Shown: positions 22,041 through 29,126 of the stretch, in pieces
Numbering within the stretch: the first letter of the stretch is position 1
How the letters are laid out: the number at the start of each line of letters is the position of its first letter
From: CAZEAC01 sp964510065
Lineage (GTDB): Bacteria; Bdellovibrionota_C; UBA2361; CAIXSY01
Length of the DNA: 29,126 bases
NCBI GenBank assembly: GCA_964510065.1
Contig: CAZEAC010000052.1
Location: 1 to 29,126 of the forward strand
Direction of reading: 5' to 3'
The notes under the pieces: generated by a model
What the model was told of the DNA's origin: nothing
Database searches by the model: none
What the model saw: the letters and a program-made list of their open reading frames with translations, nothing else
Position numbers and translations under genes: made by a program

Positions 22041-23090
22041 TTACCCAACATAGCCCTGGTGAAGCGAGGGATGCGCCTCTCGCGGGGCCGTTAAGCGTAC
22101 TCGATCCTTGGGAATCCAGCCATTTTCCACGTACCACCTCGCAACAACTTCAGTTTCTTTCTCAAAAGTAAAGCTAGGCTTAAAGCCAAGCTCGCGCGCT
22201 GCTTTTGAGGTATCGAAGGCTCGCGACTTTACAAAGAAATCAACACGACGCCGGTGAATCGGAGGTTCCAATCCAAAGGGTTTACAAATTTTCTCGACTA
22301 CCGAACCAAGAAGCTGCACCGGAAGCGCGGGAATTTTAAAGGGAAAGAGCGAAACGCCATAGATCTTGGCGATTACTTGCAGCGTATATTCCAGCGTTAC
22401 ATAACGTTCATTCGCAATCAAAAAGAGCTGTCCACGAGCTCCCGGTACTTCCGCGGCAAGGCGGTAGGCTCGCGCAAGATCTTGCACCAAAATGTAGTGA
22501 TTAAGCGTGCGGCCATCACCAATAATTGGGAGCGATCGAAACGCCACTCCCTTAAAAAGCTTAAATAACCTTCGATCCTCTGGCCCCCAGATCATCGCCG
22601 GACGAATAACACAGCCATCAATCTTGCCACCGCGAAACCACTCTAAGGCCAGCTTCTCCGCTTCGGTCTTGCTCTCTTGATATACATCGCCAGGCAGGTA
22701 GGGGTGATCTTCGGACGCAGGCGGATTCTCAATACTCCCCATTACTCCGGTGGTGCTCGTGTGAATAAAGCGGCCGACATTACATTCGCGGGCCGCCTCC
22801 AGAGCATTGCGGGTGCCTTCAAAATTTACAGTCCAATAGGCCGAATCGGGAAACTTTGCCTCACGATAGAGCGCCGCGCAGTGATATACCACGTCCACGC
22901 CACGCATTGCCTGAAGCAAAGACGCCCGGTCAGAGAGATCCCCGGCACACGGCTCAACCGCCAACCCGGCGAATTTTTCAAGATTGCTACCACTACGATG
23001 CAAGATTCGAACCTGGTCCCCCTGTTTCAGTAACTCACGGACAAGGTGCCCCCCCACAAAACCGCTTGCGCCGGTAACTAGTGCCTTCAT
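22041..23090 (-). CDS. NAD(P)-dependent epimerase/dehydratase (extended SDR)
   Basis: A 349-residue extended short-chain dehydrogenase. The nucleotide-binding motif GASGFVGG lies at residues 7-14, CAGDLSDRASL marks the adenine side, STTGVMG and YQESK supply the catalytic Ser/Thr, Tyr and Lys. The sequence is close in style to the HpnA-type sugar epimerases and 3-beta-hydroxysteroid-like dehydrogenases, so either a nucleotide-sugar or a hydroxy-lipid is possible. It diverges from the GT4 gene with 60 bp between starts. No Shine-Dalgarno site is visible upstream of the ATG. The last stretch, after VENGWIPKDR, is variable. Confidence 0.85.
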   Translation of the reverse strand: MKALVTGASGFVGGHLVRELLKQGDQVRILHRSGSNLEKFAGLAVEPCAGDLSDRASLLQAMRGVDVVYHCAALYREAKFPDSAYWTVNFEGTRNALEAARECNVGRFIHTSTTGVMGSIENPPASEDHPYLPGDVYQESKTEAEKLALEWFRGGKIDGCVIRPAMIWGPEDRRLFKLFKGVAFRSLPIIGDGRTLNHYILVQDLARAYRLAAEVPGARGQLFLIANERYVTLEYTLQVIAKIYGVSLFPFKIPALPVQLLGSVVEKICKPFGLEPPIHRRRVDFFVKSRAFDTSKAARELGFKPSFTFEKETEVVARWYVENGWIPKDRVRLTAPREAHPSLHQGYVG

Positions 23091-23110
23091 AAAAAGTAGG
23101 CTAACATTTA

Positions 23111-23153
23111 TTGGCCTTCGTTAGCAAAATCGCTATAGTCCGGTCCTCAAATG
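23111..23153 (+). promoter_or_regulatory. Promoter of the GT4 gene with a leader of about 5 bases
   Basis: TTGGCC (23111-23116), a 17-bp spacer and TATAGT (23134-23139) form a good promoter. Transcription should start near 23146, about 5 bases before the ATG at 23151, leaving no room for a ribosome-binding site. The same 60 bp must also hold the promoter of the divergent epimerase gene. Confidence 0.55.
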
Positions 23154-24362
23154 AAGATCCTTTTTCTCGCGCCGCAGCCTTTTTTTGTCGAACGTGGAAC
23201 CCCTATTGCGGTGCGACTGGCGGTTCAGGTTCTAGGATCGTCGAATCTTGCCGGGTCTGAAAACCAGCCCAAGATTGATCTGCTGACCTATCATCTTGGC
23301 GCCGAGATACCAATTCCGGGCGTGCGCCACTTTCGGATCCCAAATCTTAAGTTTATTACAAACATCGGAAGCGGAATTTCGTGGAAAAAGCTCTTATGTG
23401 ACATCTTTTTTTTCTTCAGCGCGCTTAAGCTCGCCTGGAAAACACGAAAATCGCCGTACACGCTAGTGCACGCTGTCGAGGAGTCGGTGTTTATTGCTCT
23501 ATTCTTAAAACTTGTTTTCAAAATCCCCTATGTCTATGACATGGACTCTTCGCTTACGGAACAGCTGCTCGAGAAGTGGCAGCTTTTACGACCGCTGCGC
23601 TTTCTTTTTGAGCCGCTTGAACGACTTGCAGTTCGGGAAAGTCTTGCGGTCGTGCCGGTGTGCGATTCACTGGCCGAAATTGCGGCGCACTACGGTTCGC
23701 GTGAAATCGCGGTGCTCCGGGATATTTCATTGCTCAACGACCAGCAGGTCATTACCGATCCTCCGCTTCGCCGCGAACTCGGCCTGCGCGAGTCAAGCGA
23801 GCTTGTCGTCTACATTGGCAATCTCGAAAGCTACCAAGGCATCGATCTTCTGCTTGAAAGCTTTCAACTTTTGACAAACGATCAGAGAGACTCGCACCTG
23901 GTCGTCGTCGGTGGAAGTGGACCGCACATTCGAAGTTATCAATTAATTGCGCGTAAGCTTCGTATTGAGACACGGGTGCACTTTCTCGGCTCGCGCCCAA
24001 TGGAGTCGCTTAATCGCTATTACCGTGAAGCCGATATACTTGTGTCACCGCGCATAAAGGGCAGTAATACCCCAATGAAGATCTACTCCTACCTGCATTC
24101 AGGAAAAGCGATCGTCGCAACAGACCTGAAAACGCACAATCAAATACTGACCAATTCGGTGGCGCTACTATGTCCGCCCGAAAAAAATGCCTTCGCAAAT
24201 GCACTTCGTCAGCTACTTAGTCGCCCGGAGATGCGGCTTTCGCTGGGAATGGCAGCAAAGCAGCTGGCCGACAAGAACTTCACTTTTGAGGTTTTTCGAA
24301 ATACGCTCTGCCAAACTTACAGTAGACTTTTGAACCAGTTAGGCGCACTTAGAACGTCGTAA
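23151..24362 (+). CDS. GT4-family glycosyltransferase (GT-B fold)
   Basis: A 403-residue retaining glycosyltransferase. The N-terminal Rossmann domain starts KILFLAPQPFFVERGTPIAV, the glycine loop of GT4 enzymes; the C-terminal domain contains VVYIGNLESYQGIDLLLESF, VVGGSGPHIRSYQ and the donor-binding block SPRIKGSNTPMKIYSYLHSGKAIVATD. The usual E-x7-E of the donor site is modified: the first Glu is replaced in this subgroup, whose block is of the TPMKIYSY type. Members transfer sugars to lipid-linked or surface glycans. With the adjacent epimerase and SGNH hydrolase it may contribute to surface polysaccharide, which is inference. It is followed by a short spacer and a 40-aa gene. Confidence 0.88.
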   Translation: MKILFLAPQPFFVERGTPIAVRLAVQVLGSSNLAGSENQPKIDLLTYHLGAEIPIPGVRHFRIPNLKFITNIGSGISWKKLLCDIFFFFSALKLAWKTRKSPYTLVHAVEESVFIALFLKLVFKIPYVYDMDSSLTEQLLEKWQLLRPLRFLFEPLERLAVRESLAVVPVCDSLAEIAAHYGSREIAVLRDISLLNDQQVITDPPLRRELGLRESSELVVYIGNLESYQGIDLLLESFQLLTNDQRDSHLVVVGGSGPHIRSYQLIARKLRIETRVHFLGSRPMESLNRYYREADILVSPRIKGSNTPMKIYSYLHSGKAIVATDLKTHNQILTNSVALLCPPEKNAFANALRQLLSRPEMRLSLGMAAKQLADKNFTFEVFRNTLCQTYSRLLNQLGALRTS

Positions 24363-24552
24363 CCATTCGACCATTGGCTAATTGGCTGAACTCTCACGAA
24401 TTCTTTATTTTCTTACTATCTTATTGATCCTACTTCGGATTTGCTGCCTTTATTTCCTTTACCGCTACTCCTCTGCTCAGCTACGATCCCCCTTTCGCTT
24501 TGATAATTCGTACAATTCAAGGCCTGTAACTTTTTGTTTTGAGGAAAAATAT

Positions 24553-24675
24553 ATGACAAGTCCAGCAAACCCAGGAAAGCCAATTTCGCAGCCACAAAGC
24601 ACCAAGCCCGCCGGAGGAAAACCAAGCCCTCAGGTTCCCCCACAGCCAAGTCAGGGCGCGGGGCCAAAGAAGTAA
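24553..24675 (+). CDS. 40-aa proline-rich small protein
   Basis: A short gene (MTSPANPGKPISQPQSTKPA...) with a strong ribosome site GAGG at 24541-24544, 8 bases before the ATG. It ends GAGPKK. The peptide is Pro/Gln/Ser/Lys/Gly-rich, without hydrophobic core, and is likely disordered. A longer in-frame reading from TTG at 24382 is not supported. It is followed by a structured segment and an intrinsic terminator, which together suggest a distinct small transcription unit. No homologue recognised. Confidence 0.55.
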   Translation: MTSPANPGKPISQPQSTKPAGGKPSPQVPPQPSQGAGPKK

Positions 24676-24720
24676 GCCGGCCAGGAGGGCAGGAGCCCGC
24701 AGTCGAACCAAACACCACAG

Positions 24721-24787
24721 ACTAGCGAGGATTCGCGGCACTGCTGTTAGAACTTGGCTCGATGGTCTGAGGCGAAGCCTCGCTAGT
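24721..24787 (+). other. Long-stem RNA structure upstream of an intrinsic terminator
   Basis: The bases 24721-24736 (ACTAGCGAGG then ATTCGC) pair with 24772-24787 in a 16-bp stem with a single mismatch; the 35-nt apical region can fold further. With the terminator hairpin at 24795-24834 it gives a two-hairpin RNA of about 115 nt. It does not match the conserved sequences of tRNA, tmRNA or SRP RNA. It may be the 3' part of the 40-aa gene's transcript or an independent small RNA. Confidence 0.5.
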
Positions 24788-24794
24788 ACATTAG

Positions 24795-24834
24795 GCGGGC
24801 GCCTGAATGAAAAAGCTTCAGGGCCCGCTTTTTT
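24795..24834 (+). terminator. Intrinsic terminator
   Basis: GCGGGCGCCTGAA pairs with TTCAGGGCCCGC with one bulged base, around a loop of about 9 nt, and TTTTTT follows directly. This is the most canonical terminator in the window. It ends the GT4 or 40-aa gene transcription unit. Confidence 0.9.
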
Positions 24835-24870
24835 CTTACTTATATTCAGATAGTATACTTAATAGAATTT

Positions 24871-25362
24871 ATGGGGCCGTATAACTTTTCGCATAGAAAC
24901 TCAGCAGCTGCAAAAAACAAGCCCACACAGCCGCTTAGTAAGCCGCGCATCGCGAGCGCAGGGCCGTTTGTTGTTGAGGCTGCCCCAGGTCGTTCGCCAG
25001 AGCGCCTCCGATCCGCGGACTTGCGAGCCTCAGCTTCTCCCGTGTGCATAGTCAATGCTTCTGAACTGGATCAAGAATCAGCTTTCAAGTGCGCCGTCTC
25101 CGATATCTGCTTAGGCGTCGCGATGGTGGGCCTGCTCACTGCCGCAGCCGAAGTTGGACTTGGGCTGGGCGGCGGCGCCATGAGCCTGTTTGCAAGTTCG
25201 GTCGCAAAGATATTTAGTCCGGCGTGGGGCGAGTACGGATTTTCAATGACAGCTTCCTTACTAAAAACTGCCGCCACAATGCTGCCACCGACTATCGCCG
25301 TTGCCGGTTTTGGCGCTCTCGGCCATTACTTTTTGAAAATGTTCAGAGGACCCACTAGGTAA
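24871..25362 (+). CDS. Small membrane protein of unknown function
   Basis: A 163-residue protein. The first about 75 residues are hydrophilic, with Pro/Ser/Ala-rich stretches. Two hydrophobic segments follow (about 79-105 with LGVAMVGLLTAAAEVGLGLGGGAMSL, and about 130-153), so it is probably a two-helix membrane protein with a short basic C-terminus. The ATG at 24871 lies 11 bases after TATACT (24854-24859), so the mRNA leader would be only about 5 nt; there is no Shine-Dalgarno site. A terminator lies just upstream, so it has its own promoter. No family recognised. Confidence 0.55.
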   Translation: MGPYNFSHRNSAAAKNKPTQPLSKPRIASAGPFVVEAAPGRSPERLRSADLRASASPVCIVNASELDQESAFKCAVSDICLGVAMVGLLTAAAEVGLGLGGGAMSLFASSVAKIFSPAWGEYGFSMTASLLKTAATMLPPTIAVAGFGALGHYFLKMFRGPTR

Positions 25363-25397
25363 GCGCTCGCTCGCCTTGTGACGAACCCGCGAGAACA

Positions 25398-25476
25398 GTA
25401 CTCTGCAACTTAAACTTCCTAACTTTCCTAGCTCTATGCTCTCCGTGTCTCTGTGGTTTTTTTCGAAAAACAAACC
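25398..25476. repeat. Half of a type-A repeat, copy 5
   Basis: CAGTACTCTGCAAC and then CTCTATGCTCTCCGTGTCTC with GGTTTTTTT match the left half of the type-A element at 95-247 at about three quarters of positions. The right arm is missing, so it is a decayed copy. It lies about 10 bp from the stop codon of the TPR gene (25486, minus strand). Confidence 0.6.
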
Positions 25477-25485
25477 AATGAATCC

Positions 25486-26628
25486 TTACTCTCCAAACTT
25501 TTGAAGATTTTCACGCGCGGCGCCGAACTCGGGATCGAGCGCAAGCGCGTCATGAAAGGCTTTCTTCGCTTGCTCACTTTTTCCAAGCCTTCGATAAAGC
25601 ACGCCCAAGTTATTGTACACCGAGGGCTCCTTTGGAATTAAGGTCATCGCCTGAGTAAGCGAGCTTTCGGCTTCGCGGTACTTTCCGAGCTCAATCTGCG
25701 CCCAACCAAGAATATTTCGTAGCTGCCCATCGCTCGGGCTTTTAAGAACCGCCTGAAGCATCAACTCTTCAGCCAATCCTTCCTGTTTTTTTTCAATAAG
25801 CACTGTGCCCAATTTAGTTACTACTGCGGCATCCGAGGGGGCGAGTTGATGCGCCTTGTTAAGTGCAAGCTCTGCGCGATCAAGATCGCCATCACGCAAA
25901 TAAAGCTCTGCCAGTGCTTTGTGTGCATCAGCACTGTCGCTTCGTAAGCTCACCGCGGTAGTCAGAGATTTTTCGGCTTCCTGATATTGTCCGGCCCGTA
26001 CAAATGCTAAACCGAGATAAAGATGCCCCTCGAAGTTCTTTGGGTCAAGGGCAAGAAGCCTCTCGTAAGCCTTTCGTGCCTCATCGCCGATTCCCTGACG
26101 CTCACGAACTGCCGCTAAATTGAAATAGCTTAAGGCGTTGTCAGGCTTCGCCGAGATCGCTCGAGTGAGAAGCTCCGCCGCATCGTCAAGTCTACTCTGA
26201 CGCTCACGAACCACCGCGAGCCCCTGCAACGCCTTTACGTTCACCGCATCAAGCGCAAGGGCACGCTCGTAGTCTTTCTCTGCGTCCGAAATCTTGCCTT
26301 GTGAAAGAAGCGCACTACCACGACTCACTCGGACAAGCGCATCGTCTTTCGCTGAGAGCGCCGTTGTAAATTCTACGATGGCCTGATCGATTTTCCCCTG
26401 CTGCAACAACACGACGCCTAAATTATGACGAGCCTCAACCAACCCCTTACAAAGCCCGAGTGCCTCCCGATAGAGCGCTATCTCTCGCTCCGAAGAATCG
26501 CCAAGCTTAACAGCCTCTTTGAATTTTTCAGACGCCTTAACGCAATCCTGTTCGGCAAGTACGCTGCTCGCGGCTGGTACTACGGATATAAACAAAAGGA
26601 GCGTGACGGCACGCACATATCGGGGCAT
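25486..26628 (-). CDS. Secreted/periplasmic TPR protein
   Basis: A 380-residue protein with a signal peptide (MPRYVRAVTLLLFISVVPAASSVLA, then EQDC) and about nine tandem tetratricopeptide repeats of 34 residues covering nearly all of the mature protein; typical units are ARHNLGVVLLQQGKIDQAIVE, AHKALAELYLRDGDLDRAEL and VYNNLGVLYRRLGKSEQAKKAF. TPR arrays mediate protein-protein contacts. It starts 3 bp after the stop codon of the aminotransferase gene, so the two form an operon. The repeats are regular, so it is likely a scaffold in the envelope; partners cannot be told. Confidence 0.85.
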   Translation of the reverse strand: MPRYVRAVTLLLFISVVPAASSVLAEQDCVKASEKFKEAVKLGDSSEREIALYREALGLCKGLVEARHNLGVVLLQQGKIDQAIVEFTTALSAKDDALVRVSRGSALLSQGKISDAEKDYERALALDAVNVKALQGLAVVRERQSRLDDAAELLTRAISAKPDNALSYFNLAAVRERQGIGDEARKAYERLLALDPKNFEGHLYLGLAFVRAGQYQEAEKSLTTAVSLRSDSADAHKALAELYLRDGDLDRAELALNKAHQLAPSDAAVVTKLGTVLIEKKQEGLAEELMLQAVLKSPSDGQLRNILGWAQIELGKYREAESSLTQAMTLIPKEPSVYNNLGVLYRRLGKSEQAKKAFHDALALDPEFGAARENLQKFGE

Positions 26629-26631
26629 GCG

Positions 26632-27849
26632 CTATCCCATACCTGCGGCCGCAGCCAACTTCAAATTACAAGGTGGTACCAGATCATCTATCCGTTCGGT
26701 AACTTCACGAATTCTCCCCTCCGGAATCACCATCGCAAAACGCAACCAATCCTTGTACTCATCGCCGAAAAGCGTTCCAGGCATCGCTAAGACCGCGTGG
26801 CGACGCAAAAGCTCACGAGAAAGATCAGCCCCGCTTAGCCGCGCGTGTTCAGGAGCCTTCGCCCACACACATATTCCTGCCGCGACTTCTGTCGCGGACC
26901 ATCCCGACCGGCGGATCGCATTTAAAAAGAGCTGTGCACGCACTCGATAATGATCGAGACAATTGCTCACGAGATTTTCCTTGGATTGAAGCACCGTGGC
27001 AGCAGCAATTTGTGCCGGGAGAAAAATTCCATAATCAAGGTGCGCCTTAAGCTTCGACATGCACTGAATTATTTTTCCATTGCCAAGCGCCGCGCCTACA
27101 CGCCAGCCCGGAATACCGTACGCTTTTGAGAGGCTATAAATCTCAATCGCCACATCGATCGCCCCTTTGACGGAGAGCAGGCTCGGCGGCTGGTCTTTTC
27201 CGTGCGCCATTTCGCCGTAAACAAAATCATTAATCAGTAACACCCCACGTTCTTTGGCAATTGCGACTAGCCGCTCAAAGAATCGCGAAGTTACCATCAT
27301 TCCTGTTGGATTATTAGGAAAGTTGAGCAAGACCGCGCGATACTCAGTGCTGCGGATTCGAGTTTCTATTTCGCTTACCATGCGATCTTCATCGTTGCTC
27401 ATCTCGAAATACGAAACTTCGCTTGCTGCCAATCGCAACGCAGAGACATACGCCGGATACGCTGGCTTTCCCAAAAGCACGCGCGATCCGGGCGGGAGCG
27501 CAACGCGAAGTGCCGCAGCAAGTGCGTCTTTGGTGCCCATGCACACACACACCTCGCGCTCAGGATCAAGGATTGTAGAGAAGCGCACGCGATATTTCGC
27601 TGCAAACGCGTCACGCAGCTTTCGAATTCCCCGCGACACAGGATAACGGTGATTGTCAGGCTTGAGGCTCGCCTCCATGAGCCGGTCCACCAGGACCCGT
27701 GGCGGAGGGATATCCGGATTAATCATCGAGAGGTCAAAAAGCTCGCGCCCCGCCGCAACGACCTCGGTCCTTAGCTGACCAAGTTCGGCAAGCGGATCCG
27801 ACTCAAGCCAATCCCATCTGTGCCCCAGCACATGCTCTCCAAACTCCAT
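26632..27849 (-). CDS. Class I/II aminotransferase (PLP-dependent)
   Basis: A 405-residue fold-type I aminotransferase from the ATG at 27847-27849, chosen because GGAGG lies 5 bases upstream; a TTG four codons earlier overlaps the ribosome site. Key residues (numbered from this ATG): Asn180 in NFPNNPTG, Asp208 in NDFVYGE, Lys242 in SLSKAYGIPGWRVG (internal aldimine), Arg250 in the same block. The sequence style (RYPVSRGIRKLRDAFAAKY, EVCVCMGTKDAL) is near LL-diaminopimelate or alanine/MalY-type aminotransferases; the exact substrate is open. It is the first gene of a minus-strand operon with the TPR gene. Confidence 0.88.
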   Translation of the reverse strand: MEFGEHVLGHRWDWLESDPLAELGQLRTEVVAAGRELFDLSMINPDIPPPRVLVDRLMEASLKPDNHRYPVSRGIRKLRDAFAAKYRVRFSTILDPEREVCVCMGTKDALAAALRVALPPGSRVLLGKPAYPAYVSALRLAASEVSYFEMSNDEDRMVSEIETRIRSTEYRAVLLNFPNNPTGMMVTSRFFERLVAIAKERGVLLINDFVYGEMAHGKDQPPSLLSVKGAIDVAIEIYSLSKAYGIPGWRVGAALGNGKIIQCMSKLKAHLDYGIFLPAQIAAATVLQSKENLVSNCLDHYRVRAQLFLNAIRRSGWSATEVAAGICVWAKAPEHARLSGADLSRELLRRHAVLAMPGTLFGDEYKDWLRFAMVIPEGRIREVTERIDDLVPPCNLKLAAAAGMG

Positions 27850-28037
27850 TTCCCCCTCCAACAGTTCTTACGAGAATGCACCCGTTCTAAGTAGCCGTTT
27901 AAAAAACTATACATTTCGTTTTGGCTGGCTTGCCTCAACCCTTAAGTTAACGGACTATGGACAGAAAACCAGGGCAAGAATAAATGATTGATCGACAAAT
28001 TTCAATCTGGCGATTGCCCTAGACTAACTGCAATTCC

Positions 28038-29054
28038 ATGGCACTTCAAAGACTTACCAGCGTCGCCGCGGCTCTCGAGGTTGCCGAGGATCCACTGCTG
28101 CTCTACCATGGTTCGGGCGAAATGTCCTGGCTCAACCAATCCGCCCGTGCGCTTTTCGAGGTGAAGCCGGATGAAAAGCCCGCACTCGCGTCGCTTATCG
28201 GCATCGAAGCGGCAAGATTGGTTCTCAGTACAAGCCATGCCGGTAATTTCAACGTGCGAATTCAGCGCACCTCTGAAATTCGGAGCGCTGTTGTATTGCA
28301 GGTCGGGACAGGTGACCCCGATGAGCTTATTTTTCTTATTGCATTGCCGGTTCTCTCAAACGCAGATGATAAGGTACGAGAGCGTGAGGAGTTTCTCGCA
28401 GGTATCGCGCACGATCTCAAAAACCCTCTCAGCGCAATCTTCGGCTACGCCGATGTGTGTCTCGATACAGAATTGGGTAAGACACTTAGCCCGAAGCAGC
28501 GCGAGATACTAGAGAAGATTCGCCGCACCTCCACCCGCTCTATTGACCTTATCAGGAACTATCAGCTGTTGGTGCAGCTACAATCGGGGGCGCGGCAACG
28601 GCCCAAGGAGCGTATCGATCTTAACACTGTGGTGAGCTCAGTGATAAACTCGATATGGCGCGAACAACATGACGCGCCGACACTTTCGCTAAGCCTGGAG
28701 AAAGCACCGCTCTTACTGCTCGTCGATCGAGTATTTGTCGATCGAGTAGTCGCGAACCTCTTCGGTAACGCGGCAATTTACACTCCTCAAGGCGGCAGGA
28801 TTGAAGTCCGCACTCGACGCGAAGAACGCTGCATCATACTCGAGATATTCAATTCAGGATCATTCATTCCAGAATCGGAGCGCGAAAGCATATTTGAAAG
28901 ATATCATCGTGGTCGCGGGACAGAAGGCATTCCTGGCACGGGCCTCGGCCTTTACTTGGTCAAGTCAATCCTAAACGAAACCCGTGGCAGCATCAGCGTT
29001 GAAAGCAAAAAAGACGTTGGGTCACGCTTTATCGTACGTTGGGAAACTGAGTAG
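28038..29054 (+). CDS. Cytosolic sensor histidine kinase
   Basis: A 338-residue kinase without transmembrane segments. Residues about 1-105 look like a PAS-type sensor domain (EDPLLLYHGSGEMSWLNQSARALF). HisKA follows with the phosphoacceptor His125 in AHDLKNPLSAIFGY. The HATPase domain has the N box VVANLFGNAAIYTP and the G2 box GTGLGLYLVK. The partner response regulator is not in the window; the gene is orphan here. Transcription probably starts close to the ATG (TAGACT at 28020-28025 as a weak -10), with no clear Shine-Dalgarno site. Repeat copy 6 begins 18 bp after the stop codon. Confidence 0.88.
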   Translation: MALQRLTSVAAALEVAEDPLLLYHGSGEMSWLNQSARALFEVKPDEKPALASLIGIEAARLVLSTSHAGNFNVRIQRTSEIRSAVVLQVGTGDPDELIFLIALPVLSNADDKVREREEFLAGIAHDLKNPLSAIFGYADVCLDTELGKTLSPKQREILEKIRRTSTRSIDLIRNYQLLVQLQSGARQRPKERIDLNTVVSSVINSIWREQHDAPTLSLSLEKAPLLLLVDRVFVDRVVANLFGNAAIYTPQGGRIEVRTRREERCIILEIFNSGSFIPESERESIFERYHRGRGTEGIPGTGLGLYLVKSILNETRGSISVESKKDVGSRFIVRWETE

Positions 29055-29072
29055 TGAAGGTTGGCTTACCAC

Positions 29073-29126
29073 GTAACTACTCATTAAGTGTGGGTGGCTT
29101 TTTTCGCTACTCTGTGACCTCTGTGT
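29073..29126. repeat. Left half of a type-B element, copy 6 (cut by the window end)
   Basis: The bases start GTAACTACTCATTAAGTGTG and continue with TTTTTTCGCTAC and CTCTGTGACCTCTGTGT, closely matching copy 4 and copy 3. The right half is outside the window. It begins 18 bp after the histidine kinase stop codon. Confidence 0.75.

Noticed and set aside
22983..23020. GATTCGAACCTGGTCC, resembling the T arm of a tRNA (minus strand)
   Set aside because: It lies in the conserved Rossmann region of the epimerase, and no acceptor, D or anticodon arms can be built around it.
24382..24552. N-terminal extension of the 40-aa protein from a TTG
   Set aside because: The extension is unlike a protein in composition, while the ATG at 24553 has an excellent ribosome site.

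Overview
The window looks like an ordinary chromosomal segment of a free-living, probably diderm (Gram-negative-type) bacterium of medium GC content. The diderm reading rests on signal peptides with lipoboxes on several exported proteins, a secreted TPR protein, cell-surface sugar enzymes and a cytosolic histidine kinase. I cannot name the phylum. The long HflX form (565 aa), the DUF3592/arrestin-like/P-loop gene trio and the CTCTGTG-type intergenic repeats are what I would expect in Planctomycetes/Verrucomicrobia or delta-proteobacterial-type genomes, but this is a weak inference. I see no rRNA, tRNA, CRISPR array, transposase or prophage genes.

Layout. 1-266: compound inverted-repeat element. 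267-1047: bL31 (rpmE) followed by a TlpA-like thioredoxin lipoprotein, minus strand. 1334-3855: a hot-dog thioesterase (minus) diverging by 15 bp from an apparently leaderless pepP, which is followed by a family 2 glycosyltransferase. 3878-8527: minus-strand hflX, a CbiA/CobB-like protein that has lost its glutaminase Cys and His, and an orphan DNA-methylase-like protein. 8645-11688: a His-x-His hydrolase-like protein, two lipoproteins and a small exported protein, with a 377-bp stretch lacking a gene. 11805-12800: a winged-helix protein fused to a ComF-type phosphoribosyltransferase, with a striking four-half-site operator over its start. 13045-16592: NAD+ synthetase (nadE, minus) diverging from an FrhB-like iron-sulfur protein. 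16624-20115: an unknown coiled protein (minus), then a tight three-gene operon (DUF3592 membrane protein, arrestin-like protein, P-loop ATPase). The ATPase gene ends inside, and antisense to, a SAM methyltransferase gene (19998-20717). 20803-24362: membrane SGNH hydrolase, NAD-dependent epimerase (minus) and GT4 glycosyltransferase. 24553-25362: a 40-aa proline-rich protein, a structured RNA segment with an intrinsic terminator, and a small membrane protein. 25486-27849: aminotransferase and TPR protein operon (minus). 28038-29054: histidine kinase.

The most interesting layer lies between the genes. One family of intergenic inverted repeats (core CTCTGTGACCTCTGTGTCTC and relatives) occurs six times. 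Every copy lies within about 25 bp of a stop codon, and in two cases the stop codon is inside the element's terminal repeat. One copy (12883-13021) is flanked by an exact 9-bp direct repeat exactly at its ends, as expected for a transposed MITE. A second theme is promoters placed so close to ATG that the mRNAs would be leaderless or nearly so (pepP and at least three others), beside genes with clear Shine-Dalgarno sites. I found no obvious defence island or large biosynthetic cluster. The best candidates for undescribed biology are the wHTH-PRTase autoregulator with its operator, the DUF3592/arrestin/ATPase operon, the glutaminase-dead CbiA homologue, and the small-protein/structured-RNA locus near 24.7 kb.
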